Origin: Paratinospora sagittata
Lineage: Eukaryota; Streptophyta; Magnoliopsida; Ranunculales; Menispermaceae
NCBI GenBank assembly: GCA_035771175.1
Contig: CM069598.1
Span: 13,994,539 to 14,058,538, forward strand
Length of the DNA stretch: 64,000 nt
Direction: 5' to 3'
The position numbers were made by a program, and so were the translations under genes. Below the pieces are notes generated by a model that had not been told where the DNA came from, searched no databases, and saw only the letters and a list, made by a program, of their open reading frames with translations. This document shows, one piece after another, positions 42,924 to 54,946 of the stretch (positions are counted from its first letter, which is position 1; every line of letters starts with the position of its first letter).

Positions 42924-43210
42924 TAAGGGCTGCGTGTGCAAAGGGGGCGGGAGAGAGAAGAGAGCTTTGTTGTTTGAGTTTCTTTTGTTGTTTGATGTAT
43001 ATTTTTAAGTTTTTTATTATTTTGATGTTGCGAGGACTACACCCTCTTAGTGTTGGATTTTGTTCGTTGTTGTAGAGTTTTACCTCTTGATGTTGGGGTG
43101 TTACTTGTTGTTGTTAGGGTTTTCTTTCTGCTTAAGAGTCTTTGGTACTCTTTCTTTGATTTGATTACTATTATATATGTTGTTTCCTCGCCAAAAAAAA
43201 ATAAAATGGT
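42924..43210 (+). mobile_element. LINE 3' end, internally shortened, TSD AAGCTTAATTTT
   Basis: Non-coding LINE 3' UTR with an A-rich tail (about 43192-43206) between two copies of aagcttaatttt (42912-42923 and 43211-43222). The last 65 bp match the LINE at 51299-51891. It is the same insertion carried by duplication, with a deletion on this copy. Confidence 0.7.
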
Positions 43211-43739
43211 AAGCTTAATTTTAGAGTGATCATGCAAGTCTTGACTGTGAAAGTGTGTGGTAATTAATTCAAGATTTGTATTAAATGCAAGTATACTTAA
43301 GAGCGAATAATTTACATTAATTGTCGTGTCACAATGCCATATTCTACAAGGAATGTTCAATTAAATAGTTTGGCGACTGCCGTGGCCTTGGGGTCGAGAT
43401 TCACTCTCAACTCCTATTGCATACACATCGTACCTATCTTTCAGTCCAAATCTCGCATAGAACCCCTTCTCACTCAAGAGTCTAAAATTTAGAAGAAATA
43501 TTTTATTAATTTCTTCTTCTTTTTTATGAAATCTTTTATTAATTTCTAGAACATAGTCTGTTTACTTTTCAATACAATTTCTAAACGATAGAAAATATGA
43601 ATGGAACCAGACTACACAAGTCTTTCTAGACCTCGTGCCAAAGACTTTTCCACGCAATTGACCGAGTCAAAATCATGTTATCCTATCATAATAGAAGGCA
43701 ACTGGCAACCAACATCGCAACGGCAAGGACCTAGCGCTC

Positions 43740-43742
<3 letters not shown>

Positions 43743-43782
<40 letters not shown>
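43743..43782. repeat. (TA)20 microsatellite
   Basis: Twenty TA units; the paralogous position in block 2 (52389-52398) has five. Confidence 0.95.
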
Positions 43783-43785
<3 letters not shown>

Positions 43786-44189
43786 TTGGAAAGCAATTTT
43801 TAACTAAATTATATGCAAACTCATAAAAGTTATTTTATATAGCTAAAATATAAGAATGAATAAACGGATGTATAAAATACTGTAACAGAAAACATACATA
43901 GAATAGAATAAAAGGATGGAAGTAAAATAGAAAATTTTAAATTAGAAAAGCTTTAGAATATTAGAGATATAGGTATAAAAGAGGAATTAATTAAAATGTA
44001 ATCTTAACAATTAAAATAAACTTTTAAACGCATATTGGGCAGCAACAATAAAAGGGCTTCATAGCTAATTTTCTTAAGTATATTTCTTTTATATTAGTAT
44101 TAGTATTTGGACATGCACGTGCATTGCACAAGATCTTTATTATTTATTTATTAAAATAAATATTATTAAAATTTTAAACTCAATGCTGG

Positions 44190-44379
44190 TTTTTTTTTTT
44201 GACAGAGGTATTCTCATTTTCTTTGGTTGAGACTAATTCTCTCGAATTTTGGCACGACAGAGACCTTTGGGCTAGTCTTTCCAATAGAGACGGATAAATG
44301 GGGCACGTTCAAGTTTGAACTCGAGACTTAATATCAACCCCACTTATACTTAATTTCTCAACCAACTGAACTATCATAT
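44190..44379 (-). mobile_element. tRNA-derived SINE
   Basis: On the minus strand the 5' end carries a perfect pol III A box, TAGTTCAGTTGG (44362-44373), and a B box, GAGTTCAAACTTG (44310-44322), about 40 nt apart, and the element ends in an A-run (44190-44200). Flanking atgctggtt / atgttggtt is a plausible TSD. It is absent from the paralogous block near 52890-52915, which keeps both flanks with only caatcat between them. Confidence 0.85.
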
Positions 44380-45587
44380 GTTGGTTCAATGTTAGGTCTA
44401 GGGGTATAACGAGTTAGGTTGAGTTATGTTGGGTTGTAGTCAAATCTCAATCCAATCCAAACTAGTTCGAGTTAGAAAAATTGAAACCCAACCTAAACTA
44501 ATTCGAATTGAGTTAGGTTGATTATTCGGGTTCAGAATTTTGAAATAAGTTAAATTATACCTGTAAATTTTACATATAAATTCTACATTAATAGACATCA
44601 AGCATGTAATATTTTAATTTTAAATACAACTATATCAACATGTAAATTTGACAACCATTTTAAATTACTCATAAATATCAAGATGTTTTAAATAAATTAT
44701 ATTTATCCACCACTATATCATAATGACAAATACAAATTGAAAAAAGTTTCATCGGAAAAGTTTCAAAATAGTTTTATTACAATCATAAATACAAATTTAA
44801 GACAGTTTAAAGTAGCATTAAGTTATTAATAACGTGAAAGATTGATTAGTTTGAACCACTTTCAAGCTTCAATTCTGATATAGAATGAGAGGAAAAAGAA
44901 ATTTTTAAAGTTAAGGTTATTAATTGATTCGGGTTAAATTGAGTTGGGTCAAATTTTTAAGCTCCAAATTTGTTACCTAACTCAAACTAGTTGAAATTAA
45001 AAAATTTTAACCCAACCCAACTTGTTGAATTTAGTTCTTTAGCCAAAAGAACTTCATGATATGTATGTCAAATGATGAAGAAGATTATTTATAGGTATTG
45101 TCAAATTGAATAACTAGTGACCTTATCGTGCAGAACACGAGGAGGAAACAAAAGAAAACAAATTAAGCAAAGAAAGAAGATACGGAGACAGACAAATAGA
45201 AATTAAAATAAGAAATGCAGTTGTCATCTTAAATTTCGGAGACGGTGGGTTGGTGTGGTTATTTTCACAGATTTCTTCTTGAAAAGCGAAAGGCCTACAG
45301 TTTTGATTTGATGATCATTTGACTTTTCGCTCATCCTTAGTTTTAATGTTTTCTAAAAAAATCTAATAATTATAAGATTCTAAGTGGATGCCAATGTTGA
45401 TCCGAAAATCTCTTTTAAAATGACTAAAACATCCATTAAGATAAATCACAAGAAGTACACTGTTATAAAATCAAAAGTTAAAAAAAAAAACTTATGGTAT
45501 GATTATTTTTGTTGTTCTTCAATAAATACTCTCAAAGACCATATTATTATTTTTGATTTTAATATATATATAAAGATTAATATAGTA

Positions 45588-46081
45588 CAATTTTCAAAAA
45601 CAACAAATTACCAAAACAAAAAAAAAGAAAAAAGTGTGGTGTGATCCTCTGTTTCCTTGTACAATTTTCAAAATGAGATGTTGAAGGAAGATTATATAGT
45701 CAATCTTAATTTTCACAGAAGTAAACCACTGTCACAAAACCAAGCTTAGTACATGTAGGCATGGGAAAACTTAAGACCATTTATGAAATGTTTTCATATG
45801 GCTGCTATGCCAAAAGAAGAACAAAAACTAATATATTTTAGTTTCTAATGTCTACAAAATAATCTCGGATCATTATGTCTGTTGTTTGATTCGTGTATCT
45901 CTTGCATTAGATTTGATTCTCAGTCAAAGCTTGGAATTCTCGTGAAAACATTTATTATCTAATGCATTTTCCATGCAATTAAATTAATATTCTCCATTGA
46001 ATCAGTCTGTGATGCAATCTCCATCCAATCAAAGTTAATGTAGTAAAACTCGTTTTGAAAAATAAGTTTATCTTACCTAAG
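45588..46081. other. 5' flank of RLK-D
   Basis: AT-rich, no gene recognised; it diverges from the flank of RLK-E. Confidence 0.5.
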
Positions 46082-46088
46082 TATAAAT
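46082..46088 (+). promoter_or_regulatory. TATA-box-like motif of RLK-D
   Basis: TATAAAT, overlapping the first in-frame ATG (46087). If used, transcription would start about 30 bp downstream, making that ATG untranscribed and favouring the ATG at 46165 or 46183. Confidence 0.4.
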
Positions 46089-46182
46089 GAATGTTACAGG
46101 TTTGGAAAGGCACCATTCTTTTCTCTCCTCCATTTGCAGCTTGAAACAACCTTCAATCTTGTCTATGCCAGTTCTTGTTGAA

Positions 46183-48555
46183 ATGGAAGCTAAACTTACT
46201 TCATTGTTCTTTCTTTCCACTCTGTTAACAACTTTCTTCTCTTTCAAAGCACTTCTCTGCAGTGCTGCTGATTCCATTTTTCCAGGCCAATCACTTACAG
46301 GAAACCAGACCATAGTCTCTCAAGGTGGCAACTTTGAACTTGGTTTCTTCACTCCAGGTAATTCTCAAAATTACTATGTAGGCATCTGGTTCAAGAAAGT
46401 CTCAGTTCAAACAGTTGTTTGGGTTGCCAACAGAGATCAACCTCTTGGAGATTCATCTTCTTCAGAGCTCAAACTTTTAGAAAATGGAAATCTAGTCCTC
46501 CTCAACCAGTTCAAAATCCGAATTTGGTCAACCAACACTACCTCAAACTCCTTGCATTCCTCTAAATTAGTAATGGGGGATGATGGGAATCTTATTTTAA
46601 GAGACGGGTCGGATCCGTCTGTTGTAATTTGGCAGAGCTTCGATCATTTCACCGATACAATGCTGCCAGGTGGAAAACTGAGGTATGATAATCGTGCGAA
46701 TAAAGGGCAGAAGATTACTTCTTGGAAAAATTCCGAGGACCCTTCGCCGGGGATCTTTTCTTTAGAGACAGAAAAAAATGGTGAGCATATTCGAGTGTGG
46801 AATGGAACTCGTAAGTATTGGACTAGTGGACTCTGGAATGGACAGAGTTACAGCTCTACTCCTGAGATGCAGGTCCGTTATCTCTTCAATTTCAGCTTCA
46901 TTACGAACGAGAACGAGAGCTATTTCACTTACTCAGCTTATAACAAGTCCTTGGTTTCTAGATATGTGATGGACTTGTCCGGGCAAACCAAGCAATTTTT
47001 ATGGTCGGAAGATACTAAGAGATGGAACTTGATTTGGTCTCGACCACTAAGGCAATGTGATGTTTATGGTTTGTGTGGAGCTTTTGGAATCTGCGTGGAA
47101 AACCGTGTTTCCTCCTGTCAATGTTTGCCTGGTTTTGAAGTACACTCTCCAAAAGATTGGAACTTGCAAGATTATTCCAATGGTTGTGTAAGGAAAACCC
47201 CTTTGCTATGTGGGAATAAAGACAGGTTTTCTATAATGTCCAATATAAAATTGCCTACGAATTCAGTTTCTTTGACAGTTGAGAGTGCTGAAAATTGCAA
47301 TTTGGCGTGCTTGAGCAACTGTTCATGCAGCGCTTATGCTTACACTAATGGGTGTTTAACATGGTATGGGAATATGTTAAATACGCACCAACTTGAAAGT
47401 GGTGGTGACAATTTATATCTCAGACTTGCTGCTTCTGAGGTCTTAAGTTCTGGTACTAAAGTTTCAATTATCTTGGGTTCATTTTTTGTAATTATAGGTA
47501 TTGTGGTCTGCATTTTTATATCAATCTGCGTGTGGAACGTGAAGAAATCAGCTGGAACGTCAGAGACAGTAAGGGGCTCTTTGATGCCAATGCATCATAA
47601 CGGATTTCTAACAGCATTTAAATACAAAGACTTGAAACTTGCTACCAAGAAATTCTCAGAGAAGGTAGGAGTTGGTAGCTTTGGTTGTGTCTTCAAAGGA
47701 ACATTACCAGATTCAACTTCCATTGCCGTGAAGAAGCTTCAAGGTGTCATTCAAGGAGAGAAGCAATTCCGAAGCGAGGTAAGCACTCTTGGGTTAATTC
47801 AGCACGTTAATATCGTTCGCTTACGTGGGTTCTGCTCCGAATCAACTAAAAGAATGTTGGTCTATGACTTCATGCCAAATGGTTCTCTACACTCACATTT
47901 ATTTCATCAAAACGATTCAAAAGTTTTGAACTGGAAGACAAGATACCAAGTTGCAGTTGGGACAGCAAGAGGGTTGGCTTATCTGCATGAGGGATGCCGA
48001 GATTGTATCATACATTGTGATATCAAGCCGGAGAACATACTTTTGGATGGTGATTTCAGTCCTAAAGTGGCAGATTTTGGTTTGGCAAAGCTTCTGGGCC
48101 GAGAATTTAGTCGTGTTCTAACGACTATGAGAGGAACAATAGGCTATCTTGCACCAGAATGGAGCTCAGGTGTGGCCATCACAACCAAAGCTGATGTCTA
48201 TAGCTATGGAATGATGCTTTTCGAGATTATCTCAGGAAGAAGAAACTGGAAGCAATCTAAAGATGGGAAGGTCTGGTTCTTTCCTACATGGGCAGCAGGT
48301 AAGATATCTGAGGGTAAGGAAGTGGTTTCTATACTGGATGACAAGTTGAAAGGGAAAGCAGACATCGAAGAGCTTACAAGAGCTTTCAAAGTTGCTTGTT
48401 GGTGCATTCAAGAAGAAGCGGTTGCAAGGCCATCAATGGGGCAAGTTGTTCAGATTCTTGAAGGCCTTTTAGAAGTGAATCCTCCTCCAATTCTGAGGTA
48501 TCTTCAAGTTCTTGTAAAGAATGAGGAATTCATAAACTTCTTTTCTGATTTTTAG
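46183..48555 (+). CDS. RLK-D: G-type lectin S-receptor-like Ser/Thr kinase
   Basis: Intronless receptor kinase of 790 residues from the chosen start MEAKLTSLFFLSTLL. The frame is open from 46087, but that ATG overlaps a TATA-like motif and would bury the signal peptide behind 32 residues; 46165 (MPVLVEM) is a second alternative. Layout from 46183: signal peptide 1-28, B-lectin about 30-140 (LTGNQTIVSQGGNFELGFFT), S-locus glycoprotein about 190-290, EGF-like and PAN to about 415 (CLSNCSCSAYAYTNGC), transmembrane 427-449, kinase about 493-765. Kinase: P-loop VGVGSFG, Lys517, HCDIKPEN with Asp613, DFG Asp631, GTIGYLAPEW. Non-RD kinase, all catalytic residues intact. Its P-loop and juxtamembrane sequence differ clearly from RLK-C. 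Preceded by duplication block 1. Confidence 0.95.
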   Translation: MEAKLTSLFFLSTLLTTFFSFKALLCSAADSIFPGQSLTGNQTIVSQGGNFELGFFTPGNSQNYYVGIWFKKVSVQTVVWVANRDQPLGDSSSSELKLLENGNLVLLNQFKIRIWSTNTTSNSLHSSKLVMGDDGNLILRDGSDPSVVIWQSFDHFTDTMLPGGKLRYDNRANKGQKITSWKNSEDPSPGIFSLETEKNGEHIRVWNGTRKYWTSGLWNGQSYSSTPEMQVRYLFNFSFITNENESYFTYSAYNKSLVSRYVMDLSGQTKQFLWSEDTKRWNLIWSRPLRQCDVYGLCGAFGICVENRVSSCQCLPGFEVHSPKDWNLQDYSNGCVRKTPLLCGNKDRFSIMSNIKLPTNSVSLTVESAENCNLACLSNCSCSAYAYTNGCLTWYGNMLNTHQLESGGDNLYLRLAASEVLSSGTKVSIILGSFFVIIGIVVCIFISICVWNVKKSAGTSETVRGSLMPMHHNGFLTAFKYKDLKLATKKFSEKVGVGSFGCVFKGTLPDSTSIAVKKLQGVIQGEKQFRSEVSTLGLIQHVNIVRLRGFCSESTKRMLVYDFMPNGSLHSHLFHQNDSKVLNWKTRYQVAVGTARGLAYLHEGCRDCIIHCDIKPENILLDGDFSPKVADFGLAKLLGREFSRVLTTMRGTIGYLAPEWSSGVAITTKADVYSYGMMLFEIISGRRNWKQSKDGKVWFFPTWAAGKISEGKEVVSILDDKLKGKADIEELTRAFKVACWCIQEEAVARPSMGQVVQILEGLLEVNPPPILRYLQVLVKNEEFINFFSDF

Positions 48556-51286
48556 TTGAGAATGTTCTATAATTGAAACTATTTTTATTTTGAAATTGCT
48601 TCAATAATTGATATAGCAATTTTACAATCATGCTAATATTGCAAACTAGATGATTCCTTTGCTTCATTTTCTCTTCCTTACTTCTTTTAAGGTCTGTTTG
48701 GTAGCCGAAAAAAAATGAAGATTTTCTTGATAAAATCATATTTTTCAGTATTTGGTTGACAAAAAAAGTTAAGAAAAAGATTTTCTGGACTCCCCATGAC
48801 ACCTACTACTCTTAAAAATGGGTTTTTTTTTTTCACAAGTTCGTGCGGTGTTGTATGTGCATCCACGTTCACATACAGCAAGTCTAACATCCCATCATGT
48901 CATATCGCCAATCAAGAATACAATAAAAAACTAAGAATCATACGCAACGAAATTTAAAGTAGTTATACAATATGATACTATAATTAAGATCGAATTCAAT
49001 GTTACAGTCCTGTGGTGGCGAGAAAAAAGTTAATATCATGACACCATAATTACAAAAAGAATCAAAATGTATCTATACCCAAAAAAGAGAAATCAAAATG
49101 CTACGCGTTACACTTCATGTTGTAGATCGATGTAGTCAGCAACAACAACCGACTCCTCTTCATCCGGATAGTCGTAGTAAAAGTCGTTCAATGCCTCTGT
49201 TTCAAGCGGCTGACCCTCAACCTCATGAGTCTCAGTCACCACGTTTGGAAAATGATAATATGGAAAGAAGAATGAGCCTAGATCCACATAGCTCGCAAGT
49301 ACCTATCACTTCCAAAACCCATTCACTAGGGGAGGGAAGGGAAAATTACAAATTTGGTGAAGTTTTCCTTGTTAAATTGTGCTTTTACTTTTAATTCATG
49401 GAAATTGATTCTAGGTATTATTCATTTTTCTACTAATACCTCAATTTTGAATTTTATATCTATATTTTTTTATTATTTTTCTTTTCTCAATCTATGTTTG
49501 GCATTGTCTTAATTAAATTCTCTAAATCTTACGATTTATACCAATAAGCAGGTTAATTTCTCAATATCTTACAGAGAAAATCATCATTTACCATTTACCA
49601 ATTATGAGAATTAAACAAGCAGATAAAATACATAAAGGAATTATAATTTTGTATGATGATGTTGAAACAATGATCAGAATACCTCAATAATGCATGCCTC
49701 GTATGCCAATTTAACACCAACATAATAAAAATTACAATGATAATAGAAAGGTGACAAGTCAGAACATCTGCGCCCATACACAATGTGTCTCATTAATCCT
49801 CATAATATCGAGCACACTAATCAATGACATGCCTTGGGGTCCGATCTCTTAGCATTTATTTAAGTTTTAACTTTAGCCACGATGAGAACATTGTCCCATA
49901 AATTACTTTCTTTGAACCACTAGCTATACGACTGGTTTTGCAACACCCCAGTCAGGGTATCATGTTCCTCGTTTTAACCGAGCGAGGAGGTTCTTGTTAG
50001 AACTCTGAATTATTTACCTCTAGAGAGAACCGCCATTACTCCCAACTTCAACTTTTCCGCATGAAGTGTTCGTAGCTACTACGCTGGCCAGACGCACTCA
50101 ACCACTCACAATCCTCTCAACATCCAAGTAGTACAACCCCTACTGGATGTACCCGTTGGGAGGGAACGAGAACCGACTAATCCGCTAGTGAAACGGTTGA
50201 CCCATTAATCAGTTGGTCAGACGGTTGACCCACTAATCCGCTGGTCAAATGGTAATACGATATCTGCAGAGACTCTAGAGATCCAGGATCTACGTGACCC
50301 TCGTGTCTATGCCTATCAGGCAAACATGTATCCTAAGGTCCGATTACTCCATTCTTTTAATCATTAATCACATTTTATCATTTGAAAGTTTGATTAATGC
50401 AACAATATGCAAGTGATCGATAAATCGCGAAAAACTATGCATAAATGCATGTAAATGCACATAAAGTATAAGTAGGATATTCTATAGAAATTATCTTTCT
50501 TGAAATACAATATTCCTATATGATGCCAAAATCAAATCTCGATTAATTTATCGTCTTCATAGCTTAATTGTATATTATTTAATATCTTTAAGAATAATAT
50601 TAATCTTTTATGTCTCTCTGGCACCTTCTCTCAAATGAGTCGGTGTATGATAATGAAGTCGCCTAAGCAGTTCGGATTAGGGACCTTTGATCAATCTTTG
50701 AAGGGCGGGGATCAACCATCTTCGTCAACTAATCAATAATTTAAGAAAACTCTTACGAATAATCAGAATAAATCATCGAATTTAAATAATACTTAAAATA
50801 TCGATGAAACTGTGATAACTAGGGTATACTTCATTTGATATGATAGTTTATTATTTCATAAAAACTTATCTCAATATATATATAAAGTGGGACATGTTAC
50901 TTGCATACACAGATAACATTTTCCAACCTTAGAGTCATATAGGCAAAATAGTCACATTTTTATTTTTTATTTTAGTTATTATCTTTGAACTTTTACAGCG
51001 AAAAACCTTACTAAGATTTTAGTCTTATTTATTAATATTTTATCAATTATTTGATACCAAGGGCATTATAGTAATTTTTTCATCATCTTTGGGATATATA
51101 TCTTAAGTGTGTTTGCACCTAAAATTAGGTATGGAGCTTAATTAAGCGGGTTCGTAACTACCACACTGGCCTTAAGTTGGCACTAACCCAACAAATAATA
51201 TATGTGTTAAACAACATGCATATTCCATTTGTAAACCTCATGTGTCATCTCAAATTTAAGTGTTTGGATGGATATTGACTCATAAC
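48556..51286. other. Spacer between RLK-D and block 2; no gene recognised
   Basis: AT-rich with patches of higher GC at 49100-49330 and 49930-50340. The first contains a small open frame (49098-49394) rich in Gln/Pro/Ser without a known domain. The second holds a 28-bp tandem repeat and may be retroelement LTR sequence (aacaccccagtcagggtatc), but no partner or TSD was found. Confidence 0.4.
50176..50253 (+). repeat. 28-bp tandem repeat, 2.8 copies
   Basis: Units 50176-50203, 50204-50231 and a partial 50232-50253 share (a)ctaatccgctggt and acggttgaccc. Confidence 0.85.
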
Positions 51287-51298
51287 AAGCTTAATATT

Positions 51299-51891
51299 GG
51301 CGATGTCCTCCAAAGGAGATTCTCACACATTACTCTCCTTTCTCAAAGGTGCCCGTTATGCCTACTGAAAAAGAAATCCTTGGATCACTTATTTTTTAGA
51401 AGTTCATTCTTTTCCACATTGTGGGAAGAATGACATGCGAGATTGGGTAATAGGTTTAGGATTTTATTTTCTTGTGAGGAGTGTCTAGCATTGGTTAACA
51501 CCCAAGAGTTGCAAGGTGATGGTAGCATCATTGGCAACTCTGTGGTTGATATGAATGGAGCGAAATCAGCACATTTTTGAGGATGTCTCTAACGATCATA
51601 ACTGTCTTTGAAAGGAGATCATCATAATAGCTTCTTCTTGGATTGCGGTATTTAATCTCAACAAGGGGTACTCCATTAATAAATGGATTATAAATTGGGA
51701 GTGTTGTATGTAGGGTGATTGTTTTTGTTTTTTATGTTTTGTTTGTTGTTTTCTTTCCATGTTATTGCTTTGCTTTTATTTTGCTGCCCTTTATTTGAGT
51801 AGCCGCGCCCTTTATTTGAGTAGCCCCGGTACTCTTTCTTTGATTTGATTACTAATATATATGTTGTTTCCTCTCCAAAAAAAAAAATGGT
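51299..51891 (+). mobile_element. 5'-truncated LINE (zf-RVT end), TSD AAGCTTAATNTT
   Basis: Begins in a zf-RVT remnant (RCPLCLLKKKSLDHLFFRSS, frames broken by stops), followed by a T/G-rich 3' UTR and an A11 tail (51877-51887). It is flanked by aagcttaatatt (51287-51298) and aagcttaatttt (51892-51903). The same insertion is found in shortened form at 42924-43210, and a single uninterrupted site at 58851. Confidence 0.8.
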
Positions 51892-54211
51892 AAGCTTAAT
51901 TTTGGAGTGATCATGTAAGTCTTGACTGTGAAAGTGTGTGGTAATTAATTCAAGATTTGTATTAAATGCAAGTATACTTGAGGGTGAATAATTTACATTA
52001 ATTGTCGTGTCACAATGCCATATTCTACAAGGAATGTTCAATTAAATAGTTTGGCGACTGCCGTGGCCTTGGGGTCGAGATTCACTCTCAAGACCTATTG
52101 CATACACATCATACCTATCTTTCAGTCCAAATCTCGCATAGAACCCCTTCTCACTCAAGACTCTAAAATTTAGAAGAAATCTTTTATTAATTTCTTCTTC
52201 TTTTTGATGAAATCTTTTATTAATTTCTAAACGATAGAAAATATGAATGGAACTAGTCTGCATAAGTCTTTCTAGACCTCGTGCCAAAGACTGTTCCACG
52301 CAATTGACCGAGTCAAAATCATGTTATCCTATCATAATAGAAGGCAACTGGCAACCAACATCGCAACGGCAAGGACCTAGCGCTCGTGTATATATATATT
52401 TGGAAAGCAATTTTTAACTAAATTATATGCAACTTATAAAAGTTATTTTATATAGCTAAAATATAAGAATGAATAAACACGTGTAGTTGGTAATCGTTTA
52501 ATATTAGTCTTGACCCAAAAAAAACATATTATTAATCTTGGCAATGCTTTACGAAGCTACCTTGTCTAGGATGTATAAAATACTGTAACAGAAAACATAC
52601 ATAGAATAGAATAAAAGGATGGAAGTAAAATAGAAAATTTTAAATTAGAAAAGCTTTAGAATATTAGAGATATAGGTATAAAAGAGGAATTAATTAAAAT
52701 GTAATCTTAACAATTAAAATAAACTTTTAAAGGCATTTTGGGCAGCAACAATAAAACGGCTTCATAGCTAATTGTCTTTAAGTATATCTTTTTATATTAG
52801 TAATAGTTATTGGACATGCACGTAGAGATCTTTATTATTTATTTATTAAAATAAATAAATATCATTCAAATTTTAAACTCAATGCTGATTTGGTTGCCCT
52901 CAATGCTGGCAATCATATGTTGGTTCAATGTTAGGTCTATGGGTGTAATGAGTTGGGTTGAGTTGGATTGAGTTAGGTTAGTTGTAGCCAAATCTCAATT
53001 CAATCCAAATTAGTTTGAGTTGAAAAAATTAAAACTCAATCCAAATCAAGCCGCATCTCAACTCAACCCAATCCAACCAAACTTAAACTAGTTCAGATTA
53101 GGATAGGTTAATTATTCAGGTTGAGAATTTCGAAATAAGTTAAATTATACCTGTAAATTTTACATATAAATTATACACTAATAGACAACAAGCATGTAAT
53201 ATTTTAATTTCAAATACAACTATATTAACTTGTAAATTTGACAATTATTTCAAATTAACCATAAATATCAAAATATTTTAAATAAATCATATTCATCTAT
53301 CACCATATCATAACATGACAAATACAAATTGATAAGAGTTTCATCAAAAAAAATTTAAGAGTTTTATTACAACTATAAATATAAATTTAAAACAGTTTAA
53401 AGTAGCATTAAGTTATTAATAACGTAAAAGATTGATGAGTTTGAGTTACTTTCAAACTTCAATCCTCGTATAGAACGAAAGGGAAAAGAGATTTTTAGAG
53501 TTAAGGTTATTAATTGATTCGGGTTAAATTAGGTTAGGTCAATTTTTTAAGCTTCAAATTTACAACTTAACTTAAACTAGTTAGAATTAAAATTTTTAAC
53601 CCAACGTAACTCGTCGGCTTTGATTTAATTCGATCATGTTGGTAGGGTTGGCTTACACTGATTCTTTAGCAAAAAGAACTTCATGGTACGTACGTTAAAT
53701 GATGACGAAGATTATTTATAGGTATTGTCAAATTGAATTACCAGTGACCTTATCGTGCAGAACACAACGAGGAAACAAAAGAAAACAAATTAAGCAAAGA
53801 AAGAAGATACGGAGACAGACAAATAGAAATTAAAATAAGAAATGCAGTTGTCATCTTAAATTTCGAAGGCGGGTGGGTTAGTGTGGTTATTTTCACAGAT
53901 TTCTTCTTGAAAAGCGAAAGGCCTACAGTTTCGATTAGATGTTCATTTGACTTTTCGCTCATCCTTAGTTTTAATGTTTTTTAAAACAATTTTATAATTA
54001 TAAGATTTTAAGTGGATACCAACGTTGATTCGAAAATCTCTTTTAAAATGACTAAAACATCCATTAAGATCAATCACAAGAACTACACTGTTATAAAATC
54101 AAAAGTTAAAAAAAAAACTTATGGTATGATTATTTTTGTTGTTCTTCAATAAATACTCTCAAAGACCATATTATTATTTTTTGATTTTAATATATATATA
54201 AAGATTAATAT
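51892..54211 (+). repeat. Segmental duplication block 2 (upstream of RLK-E)
   Basis: Paralogue of 43211-45587. It has a (TA)5 tract instead of (TA)20, lacks the SINE, and has an extra segment (52478-52570). Short open frames in it are not genes. Confidence 0.9.
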
Positions 54212-54946
54212 AGTAACTAGACAAAATAGTACTTCCCATTAAGTTTTAAAAAATAAAAAATAAAAAAAATCTCCCATTACTCTTCTAATTTTTCTATTTT
54301 TTTAAGACAAATTAATATTTTTCAATTTTCTTATGATCAGTAGTTATATCATTTTTTACTTTAAATAATTACTTTTAATTTTATTTTTAATAAAACAAAT
54401 AATTTTACTTTTCGAAACTCATTAAAAGTTTATGAACTTTCACCATTTTATCACTATCAAGAAAAATCACAAAAAAGTATAAAAAAAAAGAAAAATCACA
54501 AAACAATAAATATGTATTTTTTTTAGAAACCCTTTTATCGAAATAAAATTATGAGCATACGACAATCATCATAAAAGATTCTTATAGAAATATCTTTTCA
54601 ACATCTGTTCTATCATTCCAAGGCACCCCACTTATTAATACTAAAATTCTGAATTGTTTCATGTTTATTGACTAAGCAACACATACAATCAACAAATAGT
54701 TACATATATATTATTAAACATGATTTTTTACATAATCATGACGTGATCATTTCTCAACAATTGACATAAAATGGGGGGCACAATAGTCACTTCAAGTTTA
54801 ACAAGCTCTTCGGTCTTAAATTATACAAAACAAAAAGATAAGAAGAAGAAGAAGAATCACACGTTAATAATAAAGACCATTTTCTTCTTCTTCTTCTCCT
54901 CCTTCTGTTCAACCTCGCAAGATCGTCTTTGCCAGTTTATGCAGAG
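54212..54946. other. 5' flank and leader of RLK-E
   Basis: AT-rich. A pyrimidine-rich leader (ttcttcttcttctcctcctt, 54883-54902) lies just before the coding region, possibly 5' UTR. A candidate start at 54929 is TTG, not ATG. Confidence 0.45.

Larger units (their letters stand above)
43211..45587 (+). repeat. Segmental duplication block 1 (upstream of RLK-D)
   Basis: Collinear and very similar to 51892-54211 from aagcttaattttNgagtgatc to aaagattaatatagta. It lies immediately upstream of RLK-D, just as block 2 lies upstream of RLK-E, so the unit duplicated was block plus gene. Differences include a SINE here (44190-44379), a longer TA tract here (43743-43782), and about 90 bp present only in block 2 (52478-52570). 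Inside, gagttaggttgagttatgtt-type strings (44400-45040) may mark a degenerate MITE shared by both blocks. Confidence 0.9.

Noticed and set aside
44400..45040. gggttgagttgg/ccaacccaac-rich segment as a defined MITE
   Set aside because: Inverted G/C strings are suggestive, but I could not fix termini or a TSD in either duplicate.
46087..46182. N-terminal extension of RLK-D
   Set aside because: Its ATG overlaps a TATA-like motif, and the extension would displace the signal peptide by 32 residues.
49098..49394. 98-codon frame downstream of RLK-D
   Set aside because: No domain, no promoter or splice context; may be LTR sequence.
54929..54946. Upstream start of RLK-E at 54929
   Set aside because: The codon is TTG; the first ATG in frame is 54947, right before the signal peptide.
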